In this document: positions 8,757 through 17,403 of the stretch, one piece after another
How the letters are laid out: each line of letters opens with the position of its first letter
Numbering within the stretch: the first letter of the stretch is position 1
Assembly (NCBI RefSeq): GCF_024125445.1
Contig: NZ_JAMXWM010000022.1
Coordinates: 1-64,000, forward strand
Direction: 5' to 3'
Source: Sporolactobacillus shoreicorticis
GTDB lineage: Bacteria; Bacillota; Bacilli; Bacillales; Sporolactobacillaceae
Length of the DNA: 64,000 bases
Notes under the pieces: generated by a model
The model's database searches: none
Told to the model about the DNA's origin: nothing
What the model saw: only the letters and a program-made list of their open reading frames with translations
Position numbers and translations under genes: made by a program

Positions 8757-9200
8757 ATGAAAAAGGTATGGTTGCTATCACTCTTTCTACTGTTCTTGTC
8801 CCTATCTGCCGGATGCTCATCGGAACAGGAACCACCAAATGCCACGGTCAAGGTGCGTCATTCACAAGTAGAAACGGGAAAGGGCACGTACGAGTGGCGG
8901 TATGGATTTTTCTATCATAACGCGGCTGTTGCAGATGCCATTTCTCCATCGAAAATCGCAAAACGCATAGAGACTCGGCCGGTCGCTAGCGGCGATAAAG
9001 CGGTCATTTCGTTCTCCGATCAATCGCATCCAAAACTTACGGCACACATTTGGGACCATGAAAAAGCAAGAACAGAGCTGCCAGTTCACCAAAACCGGCT
9101 TACTCTGCCGACAAAGCCGGGAACCTATGTTGTTCTTCTCCACGCAAAATGGATACGTGGAAATTCTGATTATGTACTCTTTGTTAAAGTGTCCAAATAA
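8757..9200 (+). CDS. Small putative lipoprotein
   Basis: A 147-residue protein with a classical type II signal peptide: MKK, a hydrophobic core and the lipobox LSAGC with the acceptor Cys at about residue 20, so it should be anchored to the outer face of the membrane. The mature part is beta-rich and ends GTYVVLLHAKW...YVLFVKVSK, recalling small Ig-like or DUF-type Bacillus lipoproteins. I cannot name the family. The start is supported by GGAGG. The P-loop kinase follows 28 nt downstream on the same strand. Confidence 0.78.
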   Translation: MKKVWLLSLFLLFLSLSAGCSSEQEPPNATVKVRHSQVETGKGTYEWRYGFFYHNAAVADAISPSKIAKRIETRPVASGDKAVISFSDQSHPKLTAHIWDHEKARTELPVHQNRLTLPTKPGTYVVLLHAKWIRGNSDYVLFVKVSK

Positions 9201-9228
9201 ATTTTATGCTGTCAAAGGAGATTTCTGC

Positions 9229-9729
9229 ATGAGTCGTCATCCGAAAAAAACCGTCATTTTCATCACCGGTATGTCCGGCACTGGGAAATCAACAACGCTC
9301 GCCGAACTGGCGCGCAGAGGATACACCATTGTTGACACCGACTACGGAGGCTTCAGTATAGAAATGTCGCTTCCTGACGGACAAAGCTTTGAGCAGCTAT
9401 GGCATGAGGAGCGTGTACGCGAACTTCTTGCCAAGCATGATGAAGGCATCCTGTTCCTCTCAGGATGCGTTCCCAATCAGGTTCAATTTTATCCTCAATT
9501 CGATGCCGTTGTACTCTTGTCCGCGCCTCTTGACACCATTCTCGAACGCGTCGCGTCGCGCAAAAACAATCCATTTGGGAATTCGGAAGAAGATCGTGAA
9601 CAAATTAGAAGGGATTTCATTGCATTTGAACCGCTTCTGCGCGACGGGGCGACGGCCGAAATCGATACGTGCAGGCCACTTAATGAGGTCGCTGACAAAC
9701 TCGAGGCAATCGCTAACGCCATTCACTAA
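9229..9729 (+). CDS. P-loop NTPase, putative small kinase
   Basis: A 166-residue protein with Walker A GMSGTGKS at residues 14-21, an acidic VDTDYGG segment about 25 residues later, and an R-rich lid-like region (RVASRKNNPFGNSEEDREQIRRD). This is the layout of AAA_18/AAA_33 nucleotide-kinase-like proteins that phosphorylate nucleosides or small metabolites; the substrate is unknown. The longer reading frame starts at 9058, inside the lipoprotein gene. The ATG at 9229 is chosen because AAAGGAGA lies 7 nt before it. Confidence 0.83.
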   Translation: MSRHPKKTVIFITGMSGTGKSTTLAELARRGYTIVDTDYGGFSIEMSLPDGQSFEQLWHEERVRELLAKHDEGILFLSGCVPNQVQFYPQFDAVVLLSAPLDTILERVASRKNNPFGNSEEDREQIRRDFIAFEPLLRDGATAEIDTCRPLNEVADKLEAIANAIH

Positions 9730-9744
9730 CCCATGGATTAAGAA

Positions 9745-10180
9745 AAACCGGGCAGAAAGTGCCGATCCTCACTTCCGCAGGATACCGTGGCTTTCGCGTT
9801 GCCTGCAGGACGCATGCGTAATTAGCGAAAGTTCCTTTTCTGTTAGTGAAAATTCTTCTACTCCAAAAGCGTTTTTGAATCATCAACCTTGTCTCGAACA
9901 GACATTTCTGTTTTTCACAAATCATTTTGATCCTTAATTAAGTAACGAGTAAAATAAGCGGAAATTTTCCGGTTATTTGCATCTTGGCGCTTCTTTCGCG
10001 GGTAAATAAGGGTATTTTTTTCGCCTATTTAAGCGATTTTTCCATTCATTTTCTAATTAAGCGGATTTCGTCCGTCTATTTCTCAGATTTGGCGCTTGCC
10101 TGATCGCCTAGCCGAATCTTATGACGTTGACTGTCGTACCAGCAAGGCAAAACGATAAACTTTCTTTACCTATGAAAAAG
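9745..10180 (+). repeat. Dispersed intergenic repeat, copy 2
   Basis: Begins directly after the P-loop kinase gene and ends at the trpB terminator. It shares with copy 3 (35490-35935) the blocks ACTTCCGCAGGAT, TGCGTAATTAGCGAAAGTTC, TTTTGAATCATCAACCTTGT, TTAAGTAACGAGTAAAATAA and CCAGCAAGGCAAAACGATAA. With copy 1 it shares the TTCGCGGGTA...TTTAAGCGATTTTT section. It is the most complete of the three copies and has no coding potential. It accounts for nearly all of the 530-bp gap. Confidence 0.75.
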
Positions 10181-10209
10181 ACGGCTTAGCATTCATTTTG
10201 AATACCAAG
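10175..10209 (-). terminator. Intrinsic terminator of trpB
   Basis: On the minus strand CTTGGTATTC pairs with GAATGCTAAG (10 pairs, two G-U) around a 5-nt loop, followed by CCGTCTTTTT. It lies about 50 bp past the trpB stop codon. Confidence 0.6.
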
Positions 10210-10257
10210 GCGCCCGTTTTGTTTAACATGTTTATTTTTCAAATCGCATCATCATTC

Positions 10258-11433
10258 TTATTTTTTCTGTAGCATCTCATACACTTGCTCCACGTCTTTA
10301 TCCCCGCGACCGGAAAGGTTGACAATGATGCTCTCATCCTTTGGCAGTGTCTTTGCCAGCTTCATTGCGTAAGCAACGGCGTGCGCGCTTTCCAATGCCG
10401 GAATGATTCCTTCAACCTTCGAAAGGTTCAGGAATGCATCCAGCGCTTCCTGACCGGTCACCGTCACGTATTCGCCGCGGCCGGATGCCTTCAGATAGCT
10501 ATGTTCCGGTCCGACGCCCGGATAATCCAGACCCGCGGCAATAGAATACGTTGGTTTAGGATTATTGTTTTCATCCACCAGCGCGTAACATTTGAAGCCG
10601 TGGATAATCGCCGGCACGCCTTCTGCAATGCTTGCCGCCTCAACCGGCTCCACACCGACAAGACGAACGCTCGGTTCGTCAATATAATGAGCGAACGCGC
10701 CGATCGCGTTGCTGCCGCCGCCAACGCAGGCAACAACCGCTACCGGCAGCCGGCCTTCTTTTTCCAGAATCTGACGTTTCGATTCTTCACTGATCACCGA
10801 TTGAAAATGGTGTACCATCGTCGGATAAGGATGCGGACCAACCGCCGAACCAAGCAGATAAAAGGTCGTCTCATGGTTTTGAACCAGATCACCTAACGCA
10901 GCATCAACGGCATCCTTCAATCGTCCCTGCCCTTGTTCCACGGGCACGACTTCAGCGCCAAGCAGCTCCATCCTGAAGACGTTCAATGCTTGGCGTTCCG
11001 TATCGTATTTGCCCATATAAATGGTGCACGGCAGACCAAAGAGGGCTGCGACAGTCGCGGTCGCGACACCGTGCTGGCCGGCACCGGTTTCCGCAATAAT
11101 CCGTTTTGCGCCCATTCGTTTCGCCAGTAAGATCTGGCCGATTGTGTTATTGATCTTGTGTGCACCTGTGTGGTTCAAATCTTCTCTTTTCAGATAGATT
11201 TTCGCTCCGCCCGCCTGTTCTGTCAGATTCTTCGAAAACGTCAGCGGGTTTTCGCGGCCTACATAGTCTTTCAAATAGTATCGCAGTTCCTTGTTGAACT
11301 CAGGGTCATTCTTGTACCTGTCAAACGCTTCAGCGACCTTCGCCAAAACCTTACGCAATTCTTCCGGGACATAGCTTCCACCGAATTCACCAAATGTTCC
11401 TGCCTCTGTTACTGCGCTCGTGCTCTTACTCAT
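10258..11433 (-). CDS. trpB: Tryptophan synthase beta chain
   Basis: A 391-residue PLP enzyme condensing indole with L-serine to tryptophan. The PLP lysine is in HKINN at about residue 93, followed by [12 protein letters not shown] and the phosphate-binding [17 protein letters not shown] and the C-terminal SGRGDKD are also conserved. The start at 11433 is used because AGGAG precedes it and MSKST begins the family homology; the longer ORF to 11502 has no ribosome site. No other trp gene, T-box or trp leader is visible around it, so this is an orphan trpB. It may scavenge indole or work with a distant trpA. Confidence 0.93.
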   Translation of the reverse strand: MSKSTSAVTEAGTFGEFGGSYVPEELRKVLAKVAEAFDRYKNDPEFNKELRYYLKDYVGRENPLTFSKNLTEQAGGAKIYLKREDLNHTGAHKINNTIGQILLAKRMGAKRIIAETGAGQHGVATATVAALFGLPCTIYMGKYDTERQALNVFRMELLGAEVVPVEQGQGRLKDAVDAALGDLVQNHETTFYLLGSAVGPHPYPTMVHHFQSVISEESKRQILEKEGRLPVAVVACVGGGSNAIGAFAHYIDEPSVRLVGVEPVEAASIAEGVPAIIHGFKCYALVDENNNPKPTYSIAAGLDYPGVGPEHSYLKASGRGEYVTVTGQEALDAFLNLSKVEGIIPALESAHAVAYAMKLAKTLPKDESIIVNLSGRGDKDVEQVYEMLQKK

Positions 11434-11566
11434 CTCTGCTCCACTCCTGTTCTTTTTTCGCGCCCGCCCTATAACAGACGCCGAAATTGCTGTGCTCTTC
11501 AAGTTTCCAATAGACAGATCGTAAAGTCAACATGAATTTTCAAACCGACACAAAATTTCAAATGAA

Positions 11567-12009
11567 TTAATCGCGATCTTGTACATCTGAATTTACCGGT
11601 TCACGCGTGAAGCCTTGAGACCTGCTTCCTTGAAAATCAAGCATGCCGTAATCTCCTTCAGCCAGTTCTCCGTATTCTGAGCCATTTACATGAAACTCCA
11701 TCTGATCTCCGCTTTCCACTTCAAATGTGGCATAATAATGTGTAGACACCATGGTTTGATTTCCGCCCGAAGTTTTTGTTCGTTTGCCCACAACTGAGGC
11801 GTGTACGCGAAGCCGCGGTTTTTGCTGATTCGAAGACCATGTTGTGATTCCTTTGATCGCGCTGACGACAATAATCGAGATAACGATAAAAAAAACAAGA
11901 TAAAAGAAAATCTGCGTGCCCTGAAAAACGGCATCAAATGAGTCTCCGAACGAACCTCCCCGAATGGATTTGTATTTTCTATTTTTGGGTATTCGTATCT
12001 TGTTGTCAT
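11567..12009 (-). pseudogene. DUF2500 family protein, frameshifted
   Basis: The C-terminal half (11567-11791) carries the DUF2500 pattern with YYATFEVESGDQMEFHVNG, GELAEGDYG and LDFQGSR. The matching N-terminal half, with a membrane helix (FFYLVFFIVISIIVVSAI) and KPRLRVHASVVGKRT, continues upstream in the same frame to about 11955 but has no start codon. A plausible start (MTTRYEY at 12009) lies in another frame and reads up to NPFG at a GGGGAGG tract near 11960, where one base change of length would restore GGSFGDSFD. I infer a single frameshift near 11960. The function of the family is unknown. Confidence 0.55.
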
Positions 12010-12081
12010 TGTCATTTTTTTCATTAGATCAAAAAATATTCCTGTACATGACTTCAGCAAAAAGAAAGTCAGGTGTTCGTG

Positions 12082-12960
12082 ATGATCCAAGATAAATACA
12101 TGAATTTAAAGTTAAGCGAAAGAGGAGCGATCATCAGTATCGTCACCTATCTCGTTTTGTCAGCATTGAAATTGTTTGTCGGTTTGAGCATGGGATCGCG
12201 GGCACTCAGTGCCGACGGATTTAATAATGTGACCGATATCGCCGCATCGGCCGCCGTTCTGATCGGCCTGCGCCTCTCCCAGCGCCCGGCGGACAGCGAT
12301 CATCCATACGGTCATTGGCGCAGCGAAACGATTGCTTCGTTGTTTGCCTCTTTTGTCATGATGGCTGTTGGCGTTCAGGTCTTTTTCGACGGTGCGAGAT
12401 CAGTTTTTACAGGACATGAGGAAAAGCCGGATCTTCTCGCTGCCTGGATCGGCTTATTCTGCGCCGCAGTCATGTTTTTCGTTTATGCGTATAATAAACG
12501 ATTATCCACGCGGACAAAAAGCGCGTCGGTACTGGCAGCCGCTAAAGACAATCTGTCCGATGCGTGGGTCAGTGTCGGCGCAAGTGCCGGCATTATCGGT
12601 ACGCAGTTTCATCTTCCATGGCTTGATTCGGTTGTCGCTCTTTTGATCGGCGTCATGATCTGCAAAACGGCGTGGACTATTTTCAAAGAATCGTCCTACA
12701 ATTTATCGGATGGCTTCGACGATGAACTCTTGAACTCGTTTAACCAAATTGTTCATTCTGTCTCCGGTGTTGAAGGTGTTCGTGATATCCGCGGCAGAAC
12801 TTATGGAAATAACACGGTCATCGATTTAGTCATCGTCGTTGATCCGAACATGGGGCTTAGAGAGGCGCACCAAATCTCATCGCAAGTGGAGAAAGTGCTG
12901 ATGGACAAATACGATGTCTTCGATGTACATGTTCACGTCGAGCCAAACGAACACGATTAA
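12082..12960 (+). CDS. mneP: CDF-family cation exporter, MneP-like (manganese)
   Basis: A 292-residue cation diffusion facilitator with six membrane helices and a C-terminal cytoplasmic domain ending in HVHVEP. In helix 2 the metal site reads N-N-V-T-D and in helix 5 D-N-L-S-D, giving an N-D-D-D site rather than the D-D-H-D of zinc/iron exporters. That pattern, and close resemblance to Bacillus subtilis MneP (YdfM), point to manganese efflux in exchange for protons. The HPYGHWRSE loop is conserved. The ATG at 12082 is preferred over the GTG at 12073 because AGGTG precedes it. No Mn-sensing regulator adjoins it. Confidence 0.88.
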   Translation: MIQDKYMNLKLSERGAIISIVTYLVLSALKLFVGLSMGSRALSADGFNNVTDIAASAAVLIGLRLSQRPADSDHPYGHWRSETIASLFASFVMMAVGVQVFFDGARSVFTGHEEKPDLLAAWIGLFCAAVMFFVYAYNKRLSTRTKSASVLAAAKDNLSDAWVSVGASAGIIGTQFHLPWLDSVVALLIGVMICKTAWTIFKESSYNLSDGFDDELLNSFNQIVHSVSGVEGVRDIRGRTYGNNTVIDLVIVVDPNMGLREAHQISSQVEKVLMDKYDVFDVHVHVEPNEHD

Positions 12961-12976
12961 TTTAAAAATGAGGAAC

Positions 12977-13029
12977 CCTCCATCATATCTTGTCATAGGG
13001 TATAGCGTTTAGCCCATTAAAAATGGAGG
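12977..13029 (+). promoter_or_regulatory. Inverted repeat that could mask the cupin ribosome site
   Basis: CCTCCAT (12977-12983) is fully complementary to ATGGAGG (13023-13029), the ribosome binding site of the cupin gene. A 7-bp stem with a 39-nt loop could hide the Shine-Dalgarno sequence. The long loop makes it only suggestive. Confidence 0.25.
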
Positions 13030-13038
13030 ATGACGCAC

Positions 13039-13677
13039 ATGCAAGTAAATCCATCTGATCCTTCTTTTCACCTGTCCGCAGACTCAACGAAGACGATTGC
13101 TGAACGGCGTGATGCGAAGAATTACATCAGCCAATTGTTCGGGCCGCAATTTCCGGAAATAAAAAACGGATTTTTCAATGCCCATATGACCCGAGGCATC
13201 ATCATTCAGCCGCACTGGCACACCAATGCTTCTGAGATGGTCTTCATGATCAGCGGTTCGGTGATTACATCAGTGTTTAATCCGTTTACGCAAAAGTTGA
13301 TGAGTTATCAAATCGGTCCCGGTGAGGTTTCGATGCTGCCGAAAGGCTGGTTTCACTGGATTATCGCATTGACCGATGATGTCCATCTGCTGACTATCTT
13401 TGATGTGCCCACACCCGATGTTGTCTTCGGCTCTGATTTTCTCCGATTCACACCGGCAGAAGTGATGAACCGTGCCTATTGTATTGATCCTGCTGCCTAC
13501 GCACAAACCGTCGCGCCGATCCGCAAATCAACTATTCTCGGTCCTCCGACAGACTGTGCTGGTGCCAATCTGCCGAATGTCAATCACGCTCAACCGAGCA
13601 TTCAGCAACACCAGAGTTATTTTGCCGATCCCACAATGCCAAATCCAAACGCACGCTCACAAGAAAGAGCTTTTTAA
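13039..13677 (+). CDS. Germin-like cupin protein
   Basis: A 212-residue single-cupin protein. Motif 1 is present as PHWHTNASEMVFMISG, giving the H-x-H-x4-E metal site; motif 2 is represented by GEVSMLPKGWFHW. The C-terminal 60 residues are rich in Pro, Asn, Gln and Ala and lie outside the cupin fold. There is no signal peptide. It resembles germin/oxalate-decarboxylase-like cupins, but the reaction cannot be assigned. The ATG at 13039 is used because GGAGG is 9 nt upstream; the ATG at 13030 abuts it. The following 330 bp to 14010 hold no gene I recognise. Confidence 0.82.
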   Translation: MQVNPSDPSFHLSADSTKTIAERRDAKNYISQLFGPQFPEIKNGFFNAHMTRGIIIQPHWHTNASEMVFMISGSVITSVFNPFTQKLMSYQIGPGEVSMLPKGWFHWIIALTDDVHLLTIFDVPTPDVVFGSDFLRFTPAEVMNRAYCIDPAAYAQTVAPIRKSTILGPPTDCAGANLPNVNHAQPSIQQHQSYFADPTMPNPNARSQERAF

Positions 13678-14002
13678 TGTGGTTGGAAAATTTCATTGAA
13701 GATAAGGATTTTTTTGTGATCAATACAAAGATTTAAACTTAAATCGAGTAAGGTTGGAATTTCACCCACAAAATCGTGCGTGAGCCTCTCGATTTGTACG
13801 GGTTCTACCATTTATTCTTTATGGGTCCCATCCTAATGAGCCATGTAAGAATAGTCAAGTTTTCTTTTGACCAGCTTTGCTTCAACCATTATTCAGTTCT
13901 GCGTGATCGGCCTCTGAGGTGTTGGAATTAGCCTTCATCAAAGGGTTTCTTACTCCCAAATCTGTAACGGAGACACCCGCCAAGTTGTTGTCCATTCCGA
14001 GC

Positions 14003-14038
14003 ACAAAAAAACAGAGCCAACTGTGGCTCTGTTTTTTT
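14003..14038. terminator. Bidirectional intrinsic terminator
   Basis: ACAGAGCCA and TGGCTCTGT form a 9-bp stem with loop ACTG, flanked by seven A on the left and seven T on the right. It ends the SDR gene on the minus strand and could also stop plus-strand transcripts from the cupin side. Confidence 0.88.
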
Positions 14039-14044
14039 AATGAA

Positions 14045-14893
14045 TTACTCCCAGTATTTTTCATCACCAAAGTCAACATGAGTCGATACTGGTTCCCATG
14101 TTTCCAAATCCTTTTTAATCGATTTCAGCTGAAGACGCGCATTTTGAACAGCATCCTTGCCGAGCAGCAAATGAATGGGACTTTCTTCCGCTTCAATTGC
14201 TTTTATGATTGCTTGAGCTGCCAGCAACGGGCTTCCGGGCTGCGTGCCGGATTTCTTGCGTGTAAAAGTAATGCGCTGCTCTGCAGTATCTGCATAATCA
14301 TCAATGATCTCTTTACGGTCCAATGCTGAACGGCCGGCCCAATCCGTGCGAAAAGCACCGGGTTCGACCAAAGTTACTTTAATACCCAGCGGGGCAACTT
14401 CTTTTGCCAAAGCCTGCGATAATCCTTCTACTGCAAATTTCGTTGCGTGATAGTAGCCGAATGCAGGGAATGCCGTCAAACCGCCTATTGATGAAAAATT
14501 GACAATGTGACCGCTGCGCTGTTTGCGCATGAAAGGCAGAACCGCACGCGTCAGATCGCTTAATCCCCAAAAGTTCGTTTCAAAAAGATTGCGGACCTCA
14601 TGCTCGTCACATTCCTCGACAGCACCAAAATAGCCATAACCGGCATTGTTGACCAATACGTCAATCCTTCCGAACCTTTCAAAGACCTGTTTCACTGCGC
14701 TGCGAACATCCTTTTTTTTGGTAACGTCCAGTGTCAGCGCCATTGCCTGTTCCTGCCCGTCAACCAAATCATGAATTTGATCAACATGCCGTGCGGTCAG
14801 TGCAACCGGATAACCTTTTTTTATTAATACTTCTCCAAGGCTGCGGCCAAAACCGGTTGACGTTCCAGTAATTAACCATATTTTTTTCATCAT
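14045..14893 (-). CDS. Short-chain dehydrogenase/reductase
   Basis: A 282-residue classical SDR. The nucleotide-binding TGTSTGFG is at residues 10-17, NNAGYG at 82-87, and the catalytic Tyr148-x3-Lys152 in YYHATK, with the serine in FSSIGG (133-138). The specific substrate is unknown; the group is often annotated as an oxidoreductase acting on aldehydes or ketones. The first of two adjacent ATGs (14893) follows GGGAG. It is divergent from a MerR-family gene, and its promoter has the MerR-type 19-bp spacer with a palindrome, so it is very likely the regulated target. Confidence 0.87.
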   Translation of the reverse strand: MMKKIWLITGTSTGFGRSLGEVLIKKGYPVALTARHVDQIHDLVDGQEQAMALTLDVTKKKDVRSAVKQVFERFGRIDVLVNNAGYGYFGAVEECDEHEVRNLFETNFWGLSDLTRAVLPFMRKQRSGHIVNFSSIGGLTAFPAFGYYHATKFAVEGLSQALAKEVAPLGIKVTLVEPGAFRTDWAGRSALDRKEIIDDYADTAEQRITFTRKKSGTQPGSPLLAAQAIIKAIEAEESPIHLLLGKDAVQNARLQLKSIKKDLETWEPVSTHVDFGDEKYWE

Positions 14894-14920
14894 TTCATCT
14901 CCCAATTTTTGATACAATGA

Positions 14921-14951
14921 AGTATACTTGTTGGAGTTAACTCCATGTCAA
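14921..14951 (-). promoter_or_regulatory. MerR-type promoter with 19-bp spacer and palindromic operator
   Basis: On the minus strand TTGACA (14951-14946) and TATACT (14926-14921) are separated by 19 bp. The spacer holds the perfect 14-bp palindrome TGGAGTTAACTCCA (14932-14945). An over-long spacer occupied by the operator is the hallmark of MerR-activated promoters. It drives the SDR gene and lies directly between it and the divergent MerR gene. Confidence 0.85.
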
Positions 14952-14970
14952 ATGAAACGAGGCGGTTTTT

Positions 14971-15348
14971 TTGTCTTATTCCATTGGTGAATTTTCACAA
15001 CTTGTCGGATTAAGTGCGGACACCCTGCGCTATTACGAAAAAGAAAACCTGATCTATCCCAATCGAGATAAGAACAACCGCCGAGTCTACACGGACGAGG
15101 ATAAGTCGTGGCTTTTATTCATTTTAAGGCTGAAGGAAACCGCTATGCCCATTAAGCAAATCAAAACATATGCCCGCCTGCGTTATGAAGGAGATAAAAC
15201 ATCTCAAGAACGCATGCACCTTTTGCTGGAGCATCGAAAATTCATGCTCGAACAGCGGCGCACGCTTGATGAGAATATTGACCATTTAAATCGGAAAATC
15301 GCTAATTACCAGAAACAGTTAAATGAACGGCAAGGCATTCAATCATAA
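14971..15348 (+). CDS. MerR family transcriptional regulator
   Basis: A 125-residue MerR protein. The winged-helix DNA-binding domain is at the N-terminus (SIGEFSQLVGLSADTLRYYE; then RRVYTDED), followed by a long dimerisation coiled coil (about 75-118) and almost no effector domain, and it has no conserved C-terminal metal cysteines. This is typical of aldehyde/electrophile-type or YraB/AdhR-like MerR regulators. It starts at TTG with GAGGCGG upstream. It is divergent from the SDR gene, whose promoter carries a MerR-type operator, so it probably activates that gene and may control itself. Confidence 0.87.
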   Translation: MSYSIGEFSQLVGLSADTLRYYEKENLIYPNRDKNNRRVYTDEDKSWLLFILRLKETAMPIKQIKTYARLRYEGDKTSQERMHLLLEHRKFMLEQRRTLDENIDHLNRKIANYQKQLNERQGIQS

Positions 15349-15610
15349 CGAAAGATCTCTGTCTACTTTTAGACAAACTGCTTAACATAAATGACACGAT
15401 CAACACAAACATCTATTGTATTTAAGCCAACGTTAATGCAATTCTTATAGATTGGGCTGATAAAATGCGCTATGATATTACCGCATAGACAAATAAGATA
15501 TCGGTTGTGGATCGGAAAATACCGGATTTTCGCTTGAGAAACCGCAACCCGCGCGGATACCAAAAGAGCACAGAGCCGCTTTATCCCTGCACCATAAAAA
15601 TGATCCGACT

Positions 15611-16996
15611 TCAGTCAATTTCTGCATAGCGCCGAATAAGCGCATCCATCGGTATTCCATCTGATAACGCACACAAATAGTCGGTCGCGGGATTGGTCCC
15701 CCGGTCAGCCCGATCATAAAGCGGCTCTAAAAAAACCGTTTCTTTTTTGCCGCGTCTTTCAAGACCGATTTGAGCAAGATCAAGAATAGACAGGATCAGA
15801 TCACGCAGCTGATTTCGATCAATGAAATCCGGCATAATCCCCTTGCAAAAGACCTTGCGCAATGCTTCAGCATCCTGCCCATGACCGTATAGCACACGAT
15901 CTCGCGCAAGCAGCTCTTTTAATTCCGGAAGCCTTTCGATAAGACCGATATGAAACGCCGCTACGGTCATGTTGTCTTTGATGGGCTGACAGCAGCAGCT
16001 GCGAAACTCAACGGTGCCGCGATAAGTTAAGTCTTCTAATTTGAATGTCCTTAGATACTGCAAATCTTCAATTTTCGGTGTGAAAACCATTTTTTGATAG
16101 GCCGACCCGTTCCAAAATTCACCGATTCGATCACTGCCGCTGAAGTAGTCGGAGACAGGAACCGGCGTAAAATTAATGTAGGTCCCATTCCGCATCACAC
16201 AATACATGCTCTCCTGCTGCATATAATCAAGTAAATCCTCTATAGAAGCCAAATTCTGTCTATAAAAGCCAATGTTCTTCGGATTCAGCCCATGCATACT
16301 GTTTTCCCACAGCATATCGCGAACGCAAATAGCGTTCCCTTCTTCCTCAGGCATAACCGAATTTGAAAATAATAACGCCTTAATCGGTTCTAGTTTTTCA
16401 AATGTTTGAATAATCTCTAACAGTTCTGAATCATGAAGATCAATTTGTACTTGCGAGGCACAGGAAAACATTCCAAAATTAGAATAGGGATGAAAAAAAT
16501 CAGGATGCCTATAGTACTTATAGAGTCCCAGAAAGTGAAACAGCATCCGATAACGTTCATTAGAGATGGGAGTGTTATCGTTCCTATTACGATAAGGATT
16601 CACACCCATTCCTGTCAGTGAATGACAAAAAGATCGGAGAAAGCGGCTGATAAAACGATAGTAAGTGACAAACCGTTCATTTAAAACGAAGAGATCGCTC
16701 TCTTTGCCAAGGGAAAGCTCCAGTGTATTGTAGGAGCAATCATACGACAGTGAGTCACCATGTTGGAGATCCTCAAGCAAAGAGACATGACCATCATCAT
16801 CCCTCGCCAGTGTTTTCATGTGAAAACGATTGGCAAAAGCCGAGGTCAGCCGATGTACCACTGAAAAATCAACAGGCCGCGCATCCATATGAACAATAGG
16901 CATTTCAATTTCAATGCCGATGGATCTTTCTCTTTTGTTGGTAGTCGGAGCAATGTAGCGATCATAAAGGGCGTTTCTTACGGCAGCTTTGTTCAT
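15611..16996 (-). CDS. Glutamate-cysteine ligase family protein (GCS2)
   Basis: A 461-residue protein of the GCS2/glutamate-cysteine ligase superfamily. Family marks are RSIGIEIEMPIV near residue 25 (the acidic metal-binding E-x-E), a central NPYRNRNDN segment, and RGTVEFRSCCCQP about residue 330. Members join glutamate to cysteine or another amine using ATP, the first step of glutathione-type thiol synthesis. No gshB-like partner is nearby, so the product is uncertain. The ATG has GGAGA upstream. It is monocistronic, with long gaps on both sides: 15349-15610 contains no recognisable feature. Confidence 0.75.
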   Translation of the reverse strand: MNKAAVRNALYDRYIAPTTNKRERSIGIEIEMPIVHMDARPVDFSVVHRLTSAFANRFHMKTLARDDDGHVSLLEDLQHGDSLSYDCSYNTLELSLGKESDLFVLNERFVTYYRFISRFLRSFCHSLTGMGVNPYRNRNDNTPISNERYRMLFHFLGLYKYYRHPDFFHPYSNFGMFSCASQVQIDLHDSELLEIIQTFEKLEPIKALLFSNSVMPEEEGNAICVRDMLWENSMHGLNPKNIGFYRQNLASIEDLLDYMQQESMYCVMRNGTYINFTPVPVSDYFSGSDRIGEFWNGSAYQKMVFTPKIEDLQYLRTFKLEDLTYRGTVEFRSCCCQPIKDNMTVAAFHIGLIERLPELKELLARDRVLYGHGQDAEALRKVFCKGIMPDFIDRNQLRDLILSILDLAQIGLERRGKKETVFLEPLYDRADRGTNPATDYLCALSDGIPMDALIRRYAEID

Positions 16997-17292
16997 TGAT
17001 CATTCTCCATCTTTTGGATTAAAACTTTAACAATGTCCCTAGATTATAGCACTGGAATCGGCATCAATCCAAATAGGATATACATGATTATTGAGTATTT
17101 GTCCGTCCAAGCTGCATCAAGCTTTAAGCATGTAATTTATATTTCAAAGAAACTTGTCTTACGATAAAAAAACAGTGAAATGTCTAGATTGACGAAAGTT
17201 AGTGGGGAGATGCTCCAATAAATAAAGTTCATTGATCAGCGGCTCCGTTTTTATGTATTGTGTATATAAATATGAAATAAGTGTCGATTCAC

Positions 17293-17330
17293 AAAAAAGC
17301 CCTCTGACCCGAGCAATCAGAAGGGCTTTA
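17293..17330 (-). terminator. Intrinsic terminator of the AAC(6')-like gene
   Basis: On the minus strand AAAGCCCTTCTGA pairs with TCAGAGGGCTTT (one bulged base) and is followed by TTTTTTGTG. It lies within the 407-bp gap 16997-17403; nothing else is recognised in that gap. Confidence 0.75.
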
Positions 17331-17403
17331 AATTGTGTTTGAAGACGGAAATGTTCTCACCAAAAAGCACCACTAATCCCAAGGGCTGATTCGCGTCTTC
17401 TGT

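Noticed and set aside
13882-14079. Minus-strand frame containing NNLAGVSVTDLGVRN, possibly a transposase scrap
   Set aside because: It runs through the terminator hairpin, has no start signal, and no family could be recognised.
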